This document shows, in pieces, positions 25,058-36,989 of a DNA stretch of 64,000 nt (its first letter is position 1; every line of letters begins with the position of its first letter). The stretch comes from DASXSB01 sp036506275 (GTDB taxonomy: Bacteria > Methylomirabilota > Methylomirabilia > Rokubacteriales > CSP1-6): assembly GCA_036506275.1 (NCBI GenBank), contig DASXSB010000148.1, positions 1 through 64,000 on the forward strand, given 5' to 3'. The translations under genes and the position numbers were made by a program. The notes beneath the pieces were generated by a model, which worked only from the letters and a program-made list of their open reading frames with translations, had not been told where the DNA came from and did no database searches.

Positions 25058-26230
25058 GTGAGCGCGCGCGCCATCGCGCACGTCGATATGGACGCGTTCT
25101 ACGCAGCCATCGAGCAACGCGATCGTCCCGACCTCCGCGGCCGGCCGGTGATCGTGGGCGGCGATCCGCGTGGGCGCGGCGTGGTGTCGGCGGCCTCCTA
25201 CGAGGCGCGGCCGTTCGGGGTGCATTCCGCGATGCCGATCCGCACGGCGGCGCGCCTCTGCCCGCACGCGGCGTTCGTGCCCGTCGACATGCGGAAGTAT
25301 CAGGCAGTCTCCGCGCAGGTGATGAGGATCCTCGGGCAGTTCTCGCCGCTGGTGGAACCGGTGTCGGTCGACGAGGCCTTCGTGGATCTCACGGGGACGG
25401 AGCCGCTCTTCGGTGATGCGGTGGCGGCCGTGCGCCGGATCAAGCAGCGCATCGCCGACGAGACCGGGCTCACGGCGTCGGCTGGGCTCGCCGCCAACAA
25501 GTTCGTGGCGAAGGTCGCCTCCGACCTCAGGAAGCCGGACGGCCTCGTCGTCGTGGAGCCGGGACAGGAAGCCATCTTCCTGGCGCCGCTCCCCGTGGAG
25601 CGGTTGTGGGGCGTCGGCCGCGTGATGGCGCAGGCCCTGCGCGAGATGGGAATCAGCACCGTCGGCCACGTGCAGGCGGTTCCCATCGCAGTCCTCGCGC
25701 GGCGCTTCGGCCAGGCGGGTGAGGAGCTGCACGCGCTCGCGTTCGGCCGCGACGATCGTCGCGTGGAGCCGTCGCGGATGGCGAAGTCGATGGGGGCGGA
25801 GGAGACGTTCGCGGCCGACGTCCGTGACCGCGGTCGCCTCGACGCCGTCCTCCGCGGCCAGGCGGAGCGCGTGGCGCGCGAGTTGCGCGACGACGGCGTC
25901 GCCGCCGCCCGCGTCACCCTCAAGGTGCGCTTCGCCGATTTTCGAACGATCACCCGCAGCACGACCGGCGAGCCGACGCAGGACGGGCTCGAGCTGTACC
26001 GCCGCGCTGCCTCCCTGCTGGCCGCCGAACCCCTGCGCGATCCCGTCCGTCTCGTGGGCCTTTCCGCGTCGCGCCTGCGACCTCAGGGAAGCGGCCAGCT
26101 CGACCTCCTCGATCGCGTGGCCCTCCGGCGCGAGCAACTGGCGCGCGTGGTCGACCGTCTCGACGACCGCTTCGGGGAGGGCACCATCGTCCCGGCCTCT
26201 CTCCTGCCGCGGAGGGCCCCGGCCGAGTAG
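25058..26230 (+). CDS. dinB: DNA polymerase IV (Y family)
   Basis: The 390-residue Y-family polymerase has catalytic Asp10 and Asp12 (HVDMDAFY), the SVDEAF motif (Asp105-Glu106), the helix-hairpin-helix region (LPVERLWGVGRV) and the little-finger domain. It carries out translesion synthesis. The start is GTG. No LexA-type box was identified in the short gap upstream, so SOS control cannot be shown. Confidence 0.93.
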   Translation: MSARAIAHVDMDAFYAAIEQRDRPDLRGRPVIVGGDPRGRGVVSAASYEARPFGVHSAMPIRTAARLCPHAAFVPVDMRKYQAVSAQVMRILGQFSPLVEPVSVDEAFVDLTGTEPLFGDAVAAVRRIKQRIADETGLTASAGLAANKFVAKVASDLRKPDGLVVVEPGQEAIFLAPLPVERLWGVGRVMAQALREMGISTVGHVQAVPIAVLARRFGQAGEELHALAFGRDDRRVEPSRMAKSMGAEETFAADVRDRGRLDAVLRGQAERVARELRDDGVAAARVTLKVRFADFRTITRSTTGEPTQDGLELYRRAASLLAAEPLRDPVRLVGLSASRLRPQGSGQLDLLDRVALRREQLARVVDRLDDRFGEGTIVPASLLPRRAPAE

Positions 26231-26336
26231 GTGGGCGCGCCGCACGGCCGTCGCGGTGCGCGGCGAGCGATTGCCCCCCGCCGGGCCATCGGCTACACTC
26301 GTGCTGAACAGCGGTTCAGCGCCGCTCGGGGGGACC

Positions 26337-27092
26337 ATGGACCGGCCGATCGCCTACGACAAACTCGCGCGGGAAGATCGGTTCGTCCGCATGCGCGCCC
26401 GCGACGTGGCCGCCCAGCGCGTGGAGCAGGGACTTCCGCCTTTCCCGGACATCACCAGCCGCCAGGGCATGCGAGAGCGGGTGCACGGCATCCTCGTCGG
26501 CGAGCTCCAGGCGATGGAAGGCGCCGGTCGCACCGTCTACGATTTTCCCGACGCACCGTGGGAGTTCGCCCTCGACATGGCGCGCCAGGTGTGGGACGAG
26601 TCGCGTCACGTCGACATCTATCTCGGGCTGATCGAGCACCTGGGCGGATACGTCGGGGAATTCCCGGAGTCGACGATCCTCTGGCGGTGCGCGTGCGCGG
26701 AGGACGCGGCGGCCCGGGTGGCGGGCGTCAATCGCGGCCTCGAAGGTCTCGCCTGCGACGTCTTCAACCAGCTCGTCCACATCGCGCGGAAGATCGGTGA
26801 TCCCATCCTCGAGCGCGCGGTGGATTTCGTCCTCGCCGACGAGATCACGCACGTGCGCATGGGCTCGCGCTGGCTGAACGAGCTCACCAAGGGCGATCCC
26901 GAGCGCCGGCAGCGCGCGATCGACTTCCAGGAGACGATCGACGAGCGCTTCAACCTGGGCGGTGTGCGGCGCGAGGGTGGCCACGAGGAAGTCCCCATCT
27001 CGATCGCGCAGGAGGCGCGCCGGCTGGCGGGCTTCACCGACGAGGAAATCGAGCGCCTGATCCACAGCACCCAGCGCTCGCCCGTCTACTGA
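26337..27092 (+). CDS. ferritin-like di-iron protein (DUF455-like)
   Basis: The 251-residue helical protein has carboxylate and ExxH motifs of ferritin-like di-iron proteins: Glu56 and Glu61 (GELQAMEG), Glu88-x2-His91 (DESRHV) and Glu169-x2-His172 (DEITHV). The layout is like DUF455 proteins, whose substrate is unknown. The ATG follows GGGGGACC. A second, weaker ferritin-like gene follows 16 bp later, so the two may act together. Confidence 0.7.
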   Translation: MDRPIAYDKLAREDRFVRMRARDVAAQRVEQGLPPFPDITSRQGMRERVHGILVGELQAMEGAGRTVYDFPDAPWEFALDMARQVWDESRHVDIYLGLIEHLGGYVGEFPESTILWRCACAEDAAARVAGVNRGLEGLACDVFNQLVHIARKIGDPILERAVDFVLADEITHVRMGSRWLNELTKGDPERRQRAIDFQETIDERFNLGGVRREGGHEEVPISIAQEARRLAGFTDEEIERLIHSTQRSPVY

Positions 27093-27108
27093 CGGGCGGA
27101 TCCGCGCC

Positions 27109-28080
27109 ATGATCGACCGCGAACGCCTGGCGGGACACTTCTCCGTGGAGGCGTCCGCCAAGCTCGTCCGTCACTACCGCTACGCCGAGGAGCGCCTCAT
27201 GCGCACGCTCGGCGGATGGATCGCCCTCACCCCCCAGGTTCCGGCCAAGCTGCTCTTCGGCCGTCACGTGTGGGACTGCGCGCAGCACGCCGACCTCTGG
27301 GGCCGGCGATTGCCCGAGCTGCGCGCCCGCGCCCAGGAATCCGAGCCGCCCAACGAGCGCTTCGTGCGCTTCATGGCGCTGCTCGAGAGCGCGGAGGGGC
27401 CCACGCAGACGGTGGAGCGGCTCACGGGCGCCTACCGCGTCCTCAAGCCGCACCTGATCGCGATCTACGAGCGGCACCTCGGCCTCGCGAATCCCGTCTA
27501 CGAGCCGCCCACGCGGCGCATTCTCGCCCGTTGCGTCGAGGAAGAGCGCCGGCACGTGGCGGCGGGCGCCGTCGTCTTCGCCGGTCTCTTTCCCGACGTC
27601 CACGCGCGGCGACGCGCGACGGAGTGGCAGCGTCGTCTCCGTGACGCGCTCGGGGACGCGGGCGGCGTCACCGGCGAGGAGACGCAGGTGCTGCTAGCCG
27701 ACGTCGAGGCCGACCGCGCGCGCGCCGGTACCGACGTCGTCGCCCTCGGCTCCGCCTTCCATCCCGCGAGCGTGCCCGACGACCTCGCCGGCGCCGTGCA
27801 CCGCCACGGGGCCGCCCTCGTGGCCGGTGACGTCGCCCGCGTGGCACAGGACATCGTGGAGGAACGCCAGAGCGCGGTCCTCGAGGAGTACGCCAAGGTG
27901 CCGCGGCCGCTCCGCTCCGCGGAGGTCGTGGCCATGGCCAAGATCGGGGCCCACCGGATCGTCAAGCTTCGTCTCGACGGGCCCGCCGGCGCCGCCGTGG
28001 TGCAGCTCGAGTGGCGGCAGCGCGAAGAGGGATGGCGGGTGGTCGAGGCGCAGCTCGTGCACACGGCCGCGCCCGCCTAA
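27109..28080 (+). CDS. ferritin-like protein with C-terminal NTF2-like region
   Basis: The 323-residue protein has an N-terminal helical ferritin-like part (EERL near 28, CAQH near 60, EEERRH at 144-149) with a partly changed metal set. The C-terminal 110 residues contain VAQDIVEERQ and an alternating beta pattern (RIVKLRLDG, VVQLEWRQREEGWRVVEAQL) suggestive of an NTF2/SnoaL-like fold. The combination is not one I can name. It directly abuts accC with no gap. Confidence 0.5.
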   Translation: MIDRERLAGHFSVEASAKLVRHYRYAEERLMRTLGGWIALTPQVPAKLLFGRHVWDCAQHADLWGRRLPELRARAQESEPPNERFVRFMALLESAEGPTQTVERLTGAYRVLKPHLIAIYERHLGLANPVYEPPTRRILARCVEEERRHVAAGAVVFAGLFPDVHARRRATEWQRRLRDALGDAGGVTGEETQVLLADVEADRARAGTDVVALGSAFHPASVPDDLAGAVHRHGAALVAGDVARVAQDIVEERQSAVLEEYAKVPRPLRSAEVVAMAKIGAHRIVKLRLDGPAGAAVVQLEWRQREEGWRVVEAQLVHTAAPA

Positions 28081-29427
28081 GTGTTTCGGGCTGTCCTCGT
28101 CGCGAATCGGGGCGAGATCGCGCGTCGCGTGTTCCGCGCGTGCCGGGAGCTCGGCATCCGTACCGTCGCCGTGTACTCGGAGGCGGACGCCGACGCGCCG
28201 CACGTCAAGGACGCCGACGACGCCGTGCTCCTTGGTCCGCCTCCCGCCCGCGACAGCTATCTCGCCATCGATCGCATCCTCGACGCCGCCCGCCGCGCGG
28301 GCGCCGACGCCCTTCATCCCGGCTACGGCTTTCTCTCGGAGAACTGGCGGTTCGCGCAGGCGTGCCGGGACGCTGGCATCGTCTTCATCGGGCCCTCACC
28401 GGAGGCGATCCGCCGCATGGGCGAGAAGACGGAGGCGCGGCGGCTGATGGCGGCGGCGGGCGTCCCCGTGCTGCCGGGAAGCACGGGGAGCGTGGCGGGA
28501 CTGGCGGACGCGACGCGGGTGGCGGCGGAGGTCGGCTTCCCCGTCATGCTCAAGGCGGCCGGCGGCGGCGGCGGGCTCGGGATGGCACGCGTGAAGGCGG
28601 AGGCGGAGCTTCCGGCGGCCTTCGCGATGGCGGCGCGGCGCGCGCAGGCGGCGTTCGGCAGCGACGCCCTCTACGTGGAGCGCTACGTGGAGCACCCCCG
28701 CCACGTCGAAGTGCAGGTGTTCGGCGACGACGCCGGAAACGTCGTGCACCTGCACGAGCGCGATTGCTCGATCCAGCGGCGTCATCAGAAGCTGGTGGAG
28801 GAGTCGCCGGCGCCGGCGCTGCCCCCGGCCACCAAGGCCGCCCTCGTGGAGGCCGCGGTGCGGGGCGCGCGGGCCATCCGCTACGTCAACGCGGGCACGC
28901 TCGAGTTCCTCGTCGACGAGCGGGGCGACTTCTTCTTCCTGGAGATGAACACGCGGTTGCAGGTCGAGCATCCCGTGACGGAGGAGGTCACGGGGCTCGA
29001 TCTCGTGATCGCTCAGCTCCAGGTGGCGGCGGGCGCGCCCCTCGGCTGGCGTCAGGAGTCGATCGTCCAGGGTGGCGCCGCCATCGAGTGCCGCGTCTAC
29101 GCCGAGGACCCGGCGCGCGGCTTCCTGCCGTCGCCGGGGACGATCACACGGCTCACGCTGCCGGAGGGCCCTGGGGTACGCGTGGAGGCGGGCGTGGCGG
29201 AGGGAACGATCGTGCCCGTGCACTACGATCCGTTGCTGTTCAAGCTCATCGCCGCCGGTGGCACCCGCGCCGAGGCCATCGATCGCATGGCGGGCGCGCT
29301 CGACGCGTGCGTCGTGGACGGCGTCCGCAGCACCATTCCGTTTCTTCGACGGGTCATCGCGCACGACGGCTTTCGAGCCGGCCGCGTGCACACCGAGCTC
29401 GTGGAGCAAGGAGCGTTCAATGGCTGA
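28081..29427 (+). CDS. accC: biotin carboxylase (AccC-type)
   Basis: The 448-residue protein is a full biotin carboxylase: N-terminal LVANRGEIARRV, the ATP-grasp glycine-rich loop (AGGGGGLGMA), the catalytic region EMNTRLQVEHPVTEEVTG and the C-terminal biotin carboxylase domain. It carboxylates biotin on a carrier protein. The GTG start follows directly on the upstream stop. The partner downstream is a 71-residue biotin carrier; no carboxyltransferase gene is adjacent, so the final acyl-CoA or keto-acid substrate is unknown. Confidence 0.88.
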   Translation: MFRAVLVANRGEIARRVFRACRELGIRTVAVYSEADADAPHVKDADDAVLLGPPPARDSYLAIDRILDAARRAGADALHPGYGFLSENWRFAQACRDAGIVFIGPSPEAIRRMGEKTEARRLMAAAGVPVLPGSTGSVAGLADATRVAAEVGFPVMLKAAGGGGGLGMARVKAEAELPAAFAMAARRAQAAFGSDALYVERYVEHPRHVEVQVFGDDAGNVVHLHERDCSIQRRHQKLVEESPAPALPPATKAALVEAAVRGARAIRYVNAGTLEFLVDERGDFFFLEMNTRLQVEHPVTEEVTGLDLVIAQLQVAAGAPLGWRQESIVQGGAAIECRVYAEDPARGFLPSPGTITRLTLPEGPGVRVEAGVAEGTIVPVHYDPLLFKLIAAGGTRAEAIDRMAGALDACVVDGVRSTIPFLRRVIAHDGFRAGRVHTELVEQGAFNG

Positions 29428-29635
29428 GGAGATCAAGGCGCACATCACCGGCGTCGTCTTCCAGGTGACGGCGAAGGCGGGCGACCGGGTGGCGGCGGGC
29501 GATCCCATCATCGTGCTGGAGTCGATGAAGATGGAGATCCCCGTGGAGGCGCCGCGCGCGGGCGCCGTCAAGGAGATCAAGGTGGCGGAAGGCCAGACCG
29601 TCCAGGAAGGCGAGACCGTCGCCGTCCTCGACTGA
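29420..29635 (+). CDS. minimal biotin carboxyl carrier protein
   Basis: The 71-residue product is just the biotinyl domain, with the biotinylation motif ESMKME (Lys37) and a second half PVEAPRAGAVKEI. It lacks the N-terminal domain and linker of AccB (about 150 residues). It overlaps the biotin carboxylase gene by 8 bp and is surely its carrier. Such short carriers occur in acyl-CoA carboxylases and oxaloacetate decarboxylase-type enzymes. Confidence 0.85.
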   Translation: MAEEIKAHITGVVFQVTAKAGDRVAAGDPIIVLESMKMEIPVEAPRAGAVKEIKVAEGQTVQEGETVAVLD

Positions 29636-29656
29636 GGACGAGACGAGGAGACGGAG

Positions 29657-30169
29657 ATGAGCGAGCTCACGAGCGTCCAGGTGATTCGCGGGCTCTACGA
29701 CTATCACCACTGGGCCAATCGCCGCCTCTTCGACGTCGCCGCCGACCTCGGCGAAGACGCCGCCGGACGCGACGTGGGGCCCCAGTTCAGCTTTCCCACC
29801 GTGCGCCGGATGCTGGCTCACATCTACGGGGCCGACTTCATCTGGCTCGCGCGCTTCAAGGGGACATCGCCGCCCGCGCTCCCCGGCGCCGACATCACGA
29901 GCCTGGCCGCGCTCCGTCAGCGATGGGACGAGCTGGTGGGCGACCAGAAGGCGTTCGTGGAGTCCCTCACCCCGTCCGGGCTGGCCCACGTGGTGCGCTA
30001 CAAGAACACTCAAGGCAAGTCCTTCGAGGATCCGCTGTGGGCGCTCCTGCAGCACGTGGCGAACCATGCCACGCATCACCGCAGCGAGGTCGCCACCATG
30101 CTCACGATGCTGAGCGGATCGCCGCCGTCGACGGACATCATCACGTTCCATCGCACGACGCCGGCGTGA
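29657..30169 (+). CDS. DinB-fold metal-dependent protein
   Basis: The 170-residue four-helix DinB/YfiT-like protein has the metal-binding histidine pattern LAHIYGAD and NHATHHRSE. Members include thiol-transferases such as bacillithiol S-transferase and unknown enzymes. It is unrelated to polymerase IV despite the family name. A ribosome site GAGGAGACGGAG precedes the ATG. It is followed by a hairpin facing rpoD. Confidence 0.75.
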   Translation: MSELTSVQVIRGLYDYHHWANRRLFDVAADLGEDAAGRDVGPQFSFPTVRRMLAHIYGADFIWLARFKGTSPPALPGADITSLAALRQRWDELVGDQKAFVESLTPSGLAHVVRYKNTQGKSFEDPLWALLQHVANHATHHRSEVATMLTMLSGSPPSTDIITFHRTTPA

Positions 30170-30192
30170 CCCGACGCCCGTAGAGACGACGG

Positions 30193-30220
30193 AGGCCGCG
30201 GCCCTCACGAGCCGCGGCCT
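30193..30220. terminator. bidirectional terminator hairpin between the DinB-fold gene and rpoD
   Basis: A perfect 10-bp stem (AGGCCGCGGC with GCCGCGGCCT) and an 8-nt loop lie between two convergent genes. The following T content is low, so it is a stable hairpin rather than a full intrinsic terminator signature. Confidence 0.6.
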
Positions 30221-30246
30221 TCTCGACGCCCACGCGAGGGGCGGCG

Positions 30247-31752
<1,506 letters not shown>

Positions 31753-31921
31753 TTCACCGGTCTTCGTATTTCTGCCTCGCCGTCAGCTGTTGAGATGCCG
31801 AAGCCTCGATAGTCGTTTCTTTCTCGCGACTTCGATACAAGATTTGAGCCAACGCGTCGTTGTTTTTCGTAAGGGCTTGTAAGAACTGCCGCTCCCTTCG
31901 CGTACGGCCGCATCGGCCGAG

Positions 31922-31950
31922 TTGAGACTGAGCATCCCTGTTCATCTATT
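31922..31950 (+). promoter_or_regulatory. candidate promoter of cinA
   Basis: TTGAGA (31922-31927) and TCTATT (31945-31950) are separated by 17 bp, within an AT-richer intergenic region. The predicted start would be about 40 bp before the cinA ATG at 31998. Confidence 0.4.
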
Positions 31951-31997
31951 CAGCGGTTAATTGCTCTGCTAACATGCAGCGCGCGAGGGGGTCCCGC

Positions 31998-33206
31998 ATG
32001 CAGGCCGAGGTCGTCGCGGTCGGCTCCGAGCTGCTGCTCGGCCAGATCGTCGACACGAATTCCGCCGTGATCGCACGGCACCTTGCATCAATCGGGTTGA
32101 ACCTTTTTTACAAGACGACCGTGGGCGACAATCTCGCCCGGGTCACCGCCGTTCTTCGCCAGGCCCTGGACCGCTCCGATATCGTCATCACCACCGGCGG
32201 CATCGGTCCCACCGCGGACGACATCACCCGCGAAGCGGTAGCGGCGGCGACAGGCCGCGAGCTGGTGTTCTCGGACGTGCTGATGGGGCAGATCGAGGCG
32301 TACTTCGCCTCCCGCGGGTTCACGCTCTCCCCCTCGAATCGTCGCCAGGCCTATATCCCGAGCGGAGCGATCCCCGTCGAAAACCCGGTGGGAACGGCGC
32401 CCGCCTTCTTCGTGGAGCACGGCGAAAGAACCGTCATCACACTGCCCGGCGTTCCCCGGGAAATGGAATATCTGCTCGTGAGCCGCGCCGTGCCGTATCT
32501 CCGTGAGAGGTATGGCATCAAGGGTGAGATTCGTCTGCGGGTCCTCAAGGTCGTCGGTCTCGGCGAGAGCCGGGTGGGCGAGCTCCTCTCGGACTTCATG
32601 GAAAGTACCGGTAATCCGACGGTCGGCACCGTCGCCCACCTGGGCCAGGTCGACGTGCGCATCGGCGCCAAGGGGCTCGACGCCGCCGATGCCGAGGGCC
32701 TCATCGAGCCCGCGGAAGCCGAGATCCGTTCGCGTCTGGGCGACGCCGTCTTCGGCGCCGACGAGCAGACGCTCGAGGGCGAGGTGGCGAGCCGGCTTCG
32801 CCGCGCCGGGACGCGGCTGGCGCTCGTGGAGGGCGGCACGGCCGGCGTCGCCAGCGAGCGACTGGCGGGAGCCGGCGCTGATGTCTTTGCCGGCAGTGTC
32901 GTGCTCACCGACACCGCGGGCGCGGGACGACTTGGTGTCTCCGTCGCCACCGCGGCCGAGCCCGAGGCGCGCGCGGGAGAGCTGGCGGCGGCGGTGGCGC
33001 GGTGGGCGGGTGTCGCCGTCGGTGCCGCGAGCTGGTTCGAGGACGTGCGCGACGCCACGCCGCCCATCACGCGCGTCGGCCTCGGCGTGGTGACGCCGGC
33101 CGGCACGGCGACGCGCGAGTATCGGCTCGGCGGCGACCGCCCGTCCATGCGCATTCGCGCGGCCACGTTGCTCCTGGACCATGTGCGCCGCGCGCTCTCG
33201 CATTGA
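31998..33206 (+). CDS. cinA: CinA-family protein with degenerate C-terminal domain
   Basis: The 402-residue protein has an intact N-terminal MoeA-like (COG1058) domain: VGSELLLGQIVDTNS, TTGGIGPTADDITREA and LPGVPREM. In CinA this is an ADP-ribose pyrophosphatase. The C-terminal nicotinamide-nucleotide amidase (PncC) domain is recognisable, but its conserved AESCTGG reads VEGGTAG at 277-283, so the Ser and Cys are lost. The ATG at 31998 is chosen for its GAGGGGG ribosome site; 31974 is an alternative. It is divergent from rpoD. Confidence 0.85.
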   Translation: MQAEVVAVGSELLLGQIVDTNSAVIARHLASIGLNLFYKTTVGDNLARVTAVLRQALDRSDIVITTGGIGPTADDITREAVAAATGRELVFSDVLMGQIEAYFASRGFTLSPSNRRQAYIPSGAIPVENPVGTAPAFFVEHGERTVITLPGVPREMEYLLVSRAVPYLRERYGIKGEIRLRVLKVVGLGESRVGELLSDFMESTGNPTVGTVAHLGQVDVRIGAKGLDAADAEGLIEPAEAEIRSRLGDAVFGADEQTLEGEVASRLRRAGTRLALVEGGTAGVASERLAGAGADVFAGSVVLTDTAGAGRLGVSVATAAEPEARAGELAAAVARWAGVAVGAASWFEDVRDATPPITRVGLGVVTPAGTATREYRLGGDRPSMRIRAATLLLDHVRRALSH

Positions 33207-33275
33207 CAGGACCGGCACCCGCGCGTTAGAAGCGAGGTGCATGCAGTCGCACACCGGCCGTGGGCGGGCGCGGTG

Positions 33276-34708
<1,433 letters not shown>

Positions 34709-34712
<4 letters not shown>

Positions 34713-35431
34713 CGCACCCGCGGTGGTCGATCGTCGTCCCCGCCTTCAACGAAGCGCGCCGGCTGCCGCCTCATCTCGACGAGATCGTCGCCTACTTCGA
34801 CGCGCGCGACGAGCCCTACGAGGTGCTCGTGGTCGACGACGGGAGCTCGGACGGCACCGCGGACGTGGTGGAGACGCTCGCGCAACGTCACCCGGCCCTC
34901 CGCGTCCTGCGCATGCCATACAACCAGGGCAAGGGCGCGGCCGTGCGGAAGGGGATGCTCGCCGCGGACGGTCTCTATCGTCTGTTCACCGATGCCGACG
35001 GCGCCACCCCGATTTTCGAGCTGCCGCGCCTGGAGGCCGCGCTCATGCGCGGCGCCGACGTCGCGATCGGCTCCCGCGCGCTGCCGGAGCCGGGGGTGGC
35101 GGTGGTGGCGCGGGCGCATCGAGTGGCGGCGGGCCGGGTGTTCAGCTGGATGGTGGGCCGGCTCGGGGTGCGAGGCGTGGCCGATTCGCAGTGCGGGTTC
35201 AAGGCCTTCACGGCGAAAGCGGCGAATCAGCTCTTCGGCCGGCTCGTGACGCGGGGCTTCGGCTTCGACGTGGAGGTGCTCCTGCGCGCGCAGGCGGAGC
35301 GCTACGTGATCGAGGAAGTCGCCGTCAACTGGTCGGATCGGGCCGAGAGCAAGGTCGGCGTCCTCCGCGACGGCCCCCGCATGCTCGCGGAGATTCTCAA
35401 AGCGCGTATCGAGGTGGCGAGGAAGTGGTGA
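34709..35431 (+). CDS. GT2 glycosyltransferase (dolichyl/polyprenyl-phosphate glucosyltransferase-like)
   Basis: The 240-residue GT-A fold enzyme has WSIVVPAFNEARRLP, VVDDGSSDGT, the DxD-type TDADGATP and a C-terminal region like ALG5/DPG synthases (QCGFKAFT, GFDVEVLL). It would make a polyprenyl-phosphate sugar. A GT-C membrane glycosyltransferase, the class that uses such donors, is encoded three genes downstream. The GTG start overlaps the malic enzyme stop. Confidence 0.82.
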
Positions 35432-36573
35432 CACGGGCGCGGCGCACGGTCGACGTCGAGCCGTTCCTGGCGGTGGAGGTCGGGGAGCGCGCGCAGGCGC
35501 TCGAGCGTGCCGGCGCCGACGTCGTCCACCTCGAGTTCGGCGAGCCCGACTTCGAGGCGCCGCCGGCGGTGCGGGAAGCGGCCGAGAAGGCGCTCAAGGA
35601 CGGGCGGACGCGCTACACGCACAGCCTCGGCATCGTGCCTCTGCGGGAGGCGATCGCCGAGCACTACGCGACGACATACGGCGTCACGGTATCGCCGGAC
35701 GCGATTCTCGTCACGCCCGGCACGTCGCCGGCCATGCTCCTGCTCTTCGGCCACCTGCTCGACGCCGGCGACGAGGTGATCCTGAGCGATCCGCATTACG
35801 CGTGCTATCCCAACTTCATTCGTTACGCGGAAGGCGTGCCGGTGACGGTGGACGTCCTCGAGGAGGACGGCTTCCAGTTTCAGGTGGACGCGATCCGCGC
35901 CCGCCTGGGAGCGCGCACGCGCGCCATCATGGTGAACTCGCCCGCGAACCCGACGGGGGCGGTGCTCGCGCCCGAGCGACTGGCCGCGGTGGCGCAGCTC
36001 GGGCCGATCGTCGTCTCCGACGAGATCTACCACGGTCTCAGCTACGCGGGGCGCGATCGCACCATCCTCGAGTACACCGATCGCGCGTTCGTGCTCAACG
36101 GCTTCTCGAAGGCGTTCGCGATGACGGGCTGGCGTCTCGGCTACGTGATCGGGCCGCCCGCGCGCATCCGCGCCCTCCAGACGCTGTTCGGCAACTTCTT
36201 CATCTCCACCAACGAGTTCGTGCAGTGGGCGGGCGTGGCCGCGCTGCGGGAGGCGGGGGAGGACGCCCGGCGGTTCCGCGCGATCTTCGACGAGCGGCGC
36301 CGGCTGATGATCGACGGGCTGCGCGCGATCGGCCTCGGCGTCGGCTTCGAGCCCACGGGCGCCTTCTACGTGCTCGCCAACGCCCGGCGCTTCACGCGGG
36401 ATTCCGTGCGCTTCGCCTACGAAATCTTGGAGGACGCGCACGTGGCGGTGACCCCGGGTGCTGCCTTCGGCGCCAACGCCGAGGGCTACCTGCGCTTTTC
36501 CTACGCGGCCTCACCGGACCGCATCCAGGAAGGACTCCGTCGCCTCCGCCGCTTTCTGGAGGCGCGCCGGTGA
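35428..36573 (+). CDS. class I/II PLP aminotransferase
   Basis: The 381-residue fold-type I enzyme has NSPANPTG, SDEIYHGLSY and the Schiff-base lysine Lys228 (NGFSKAFAMTGWRLGY), with the phosphate-binding arginine in LRFSYA. It belongs to the aspartate/aromatic aminotransferase group; the amino-acid substrate cannot be set from sequence alone. The GTG start overlaps the glycosyltransferase stop and its end overlaps the HIT gene. Confidence 0.87.
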   Translation: MTRARRTVDVEPFLAVEVGERAQALERAGADVVHLEFGEPDFEAPPAVREAAEKALKDGRTRYTHSLGIVPLREAIAEHYATTYGVTVSPDAILVTPGTSPAMLLLFGHLLDAGDEVILSDPHYACYPNFIRYAEGVPVTVDVLEEDGFQFQVDAIRARLGARTRAIMVNSPANPTGAVLAPERLAAVAQLGPIVVSDEIYHGLSYAGRDRTILEYTDRAFVLNGFSKAFAMTGWRLGYVIGPPARIRALQTLFGNFFISTNEFVQWAGVAALREAGEDARRFRAIFDERRRLMIDGLRAIGLGVGFEPTGAFYVLANARRFTRDSVRFAYEILEDAHVAVTPGAAFGANAEGYLRFSYAASPDRIQEGLRRLRRFLEARR

Positions 36574-36989
36574 CGACCGCGTGCGTCGCGTGCGACAAAT
36601 CGTGGCCGGCGAGCGAGGCGCGCATCGCGGGCTTCCGCCTCAGCGACGCCTACCTGCATCACGACCAGAGCTTCACGGGGTGGACGGTGCTCGTGCTGCG
36701 GCGTCACGCCACCGAGCTGTTCGAGCTGACGCCAGGCGAGCGGGCGGAGCTCATCGAGGAGGTGAGCGCGCTCGCGCGCGCCGTCGCCGCCGCCTTCGAC
36801 GCGCGCAAGGTCAACTACGCGCTCCTCGGCAACCAGCTTCCGCACATCCACTGGCACATCATCCCGCGCGCCGCCGACGATCCCGACCGCGGCGTCCCGC
36901 CGTGGAGCGTGGCGCGCGCGCCCGTCACGCTCGACATCGGCGAGCGCGACGCGCGCATCGCCCGCGTCCGGGACGCCCTTGCGCGCTGA
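36570..36989 (+). CDS. HIT-family hydrolase
   Basis: The 139-residue protein has the histidine triad LPHIHWHIIPR (His92, His94, His96) and an N-terminal CVAC pair. HIT proteins hydrolyse nucleotide phosphoramidates or dinucleotides. The GTG start overlaps the aminotransferase stop; the 3' end overlaps the next gene by about 11 bp. Confidence 0.88.
   Translation: MTTACVACDKSWPASEARIAGFRLSDAYLHHDQSFTGWTVLVLRRHATELFELTPGERAELIEEVSALARAVAAAFDARKVNYALLGNQLPHIHWHIIPRAADDPDRGVPPWSVARAPVTLDIGERDARIARVRDALAR

Noticed and set aside
29624..29639. GTCCTC-GACT-GAGGAC hairpin at the end of the biotin carrier gene
   Set aside because: The stem is short and overlaps the stop codon, with no T-tract.
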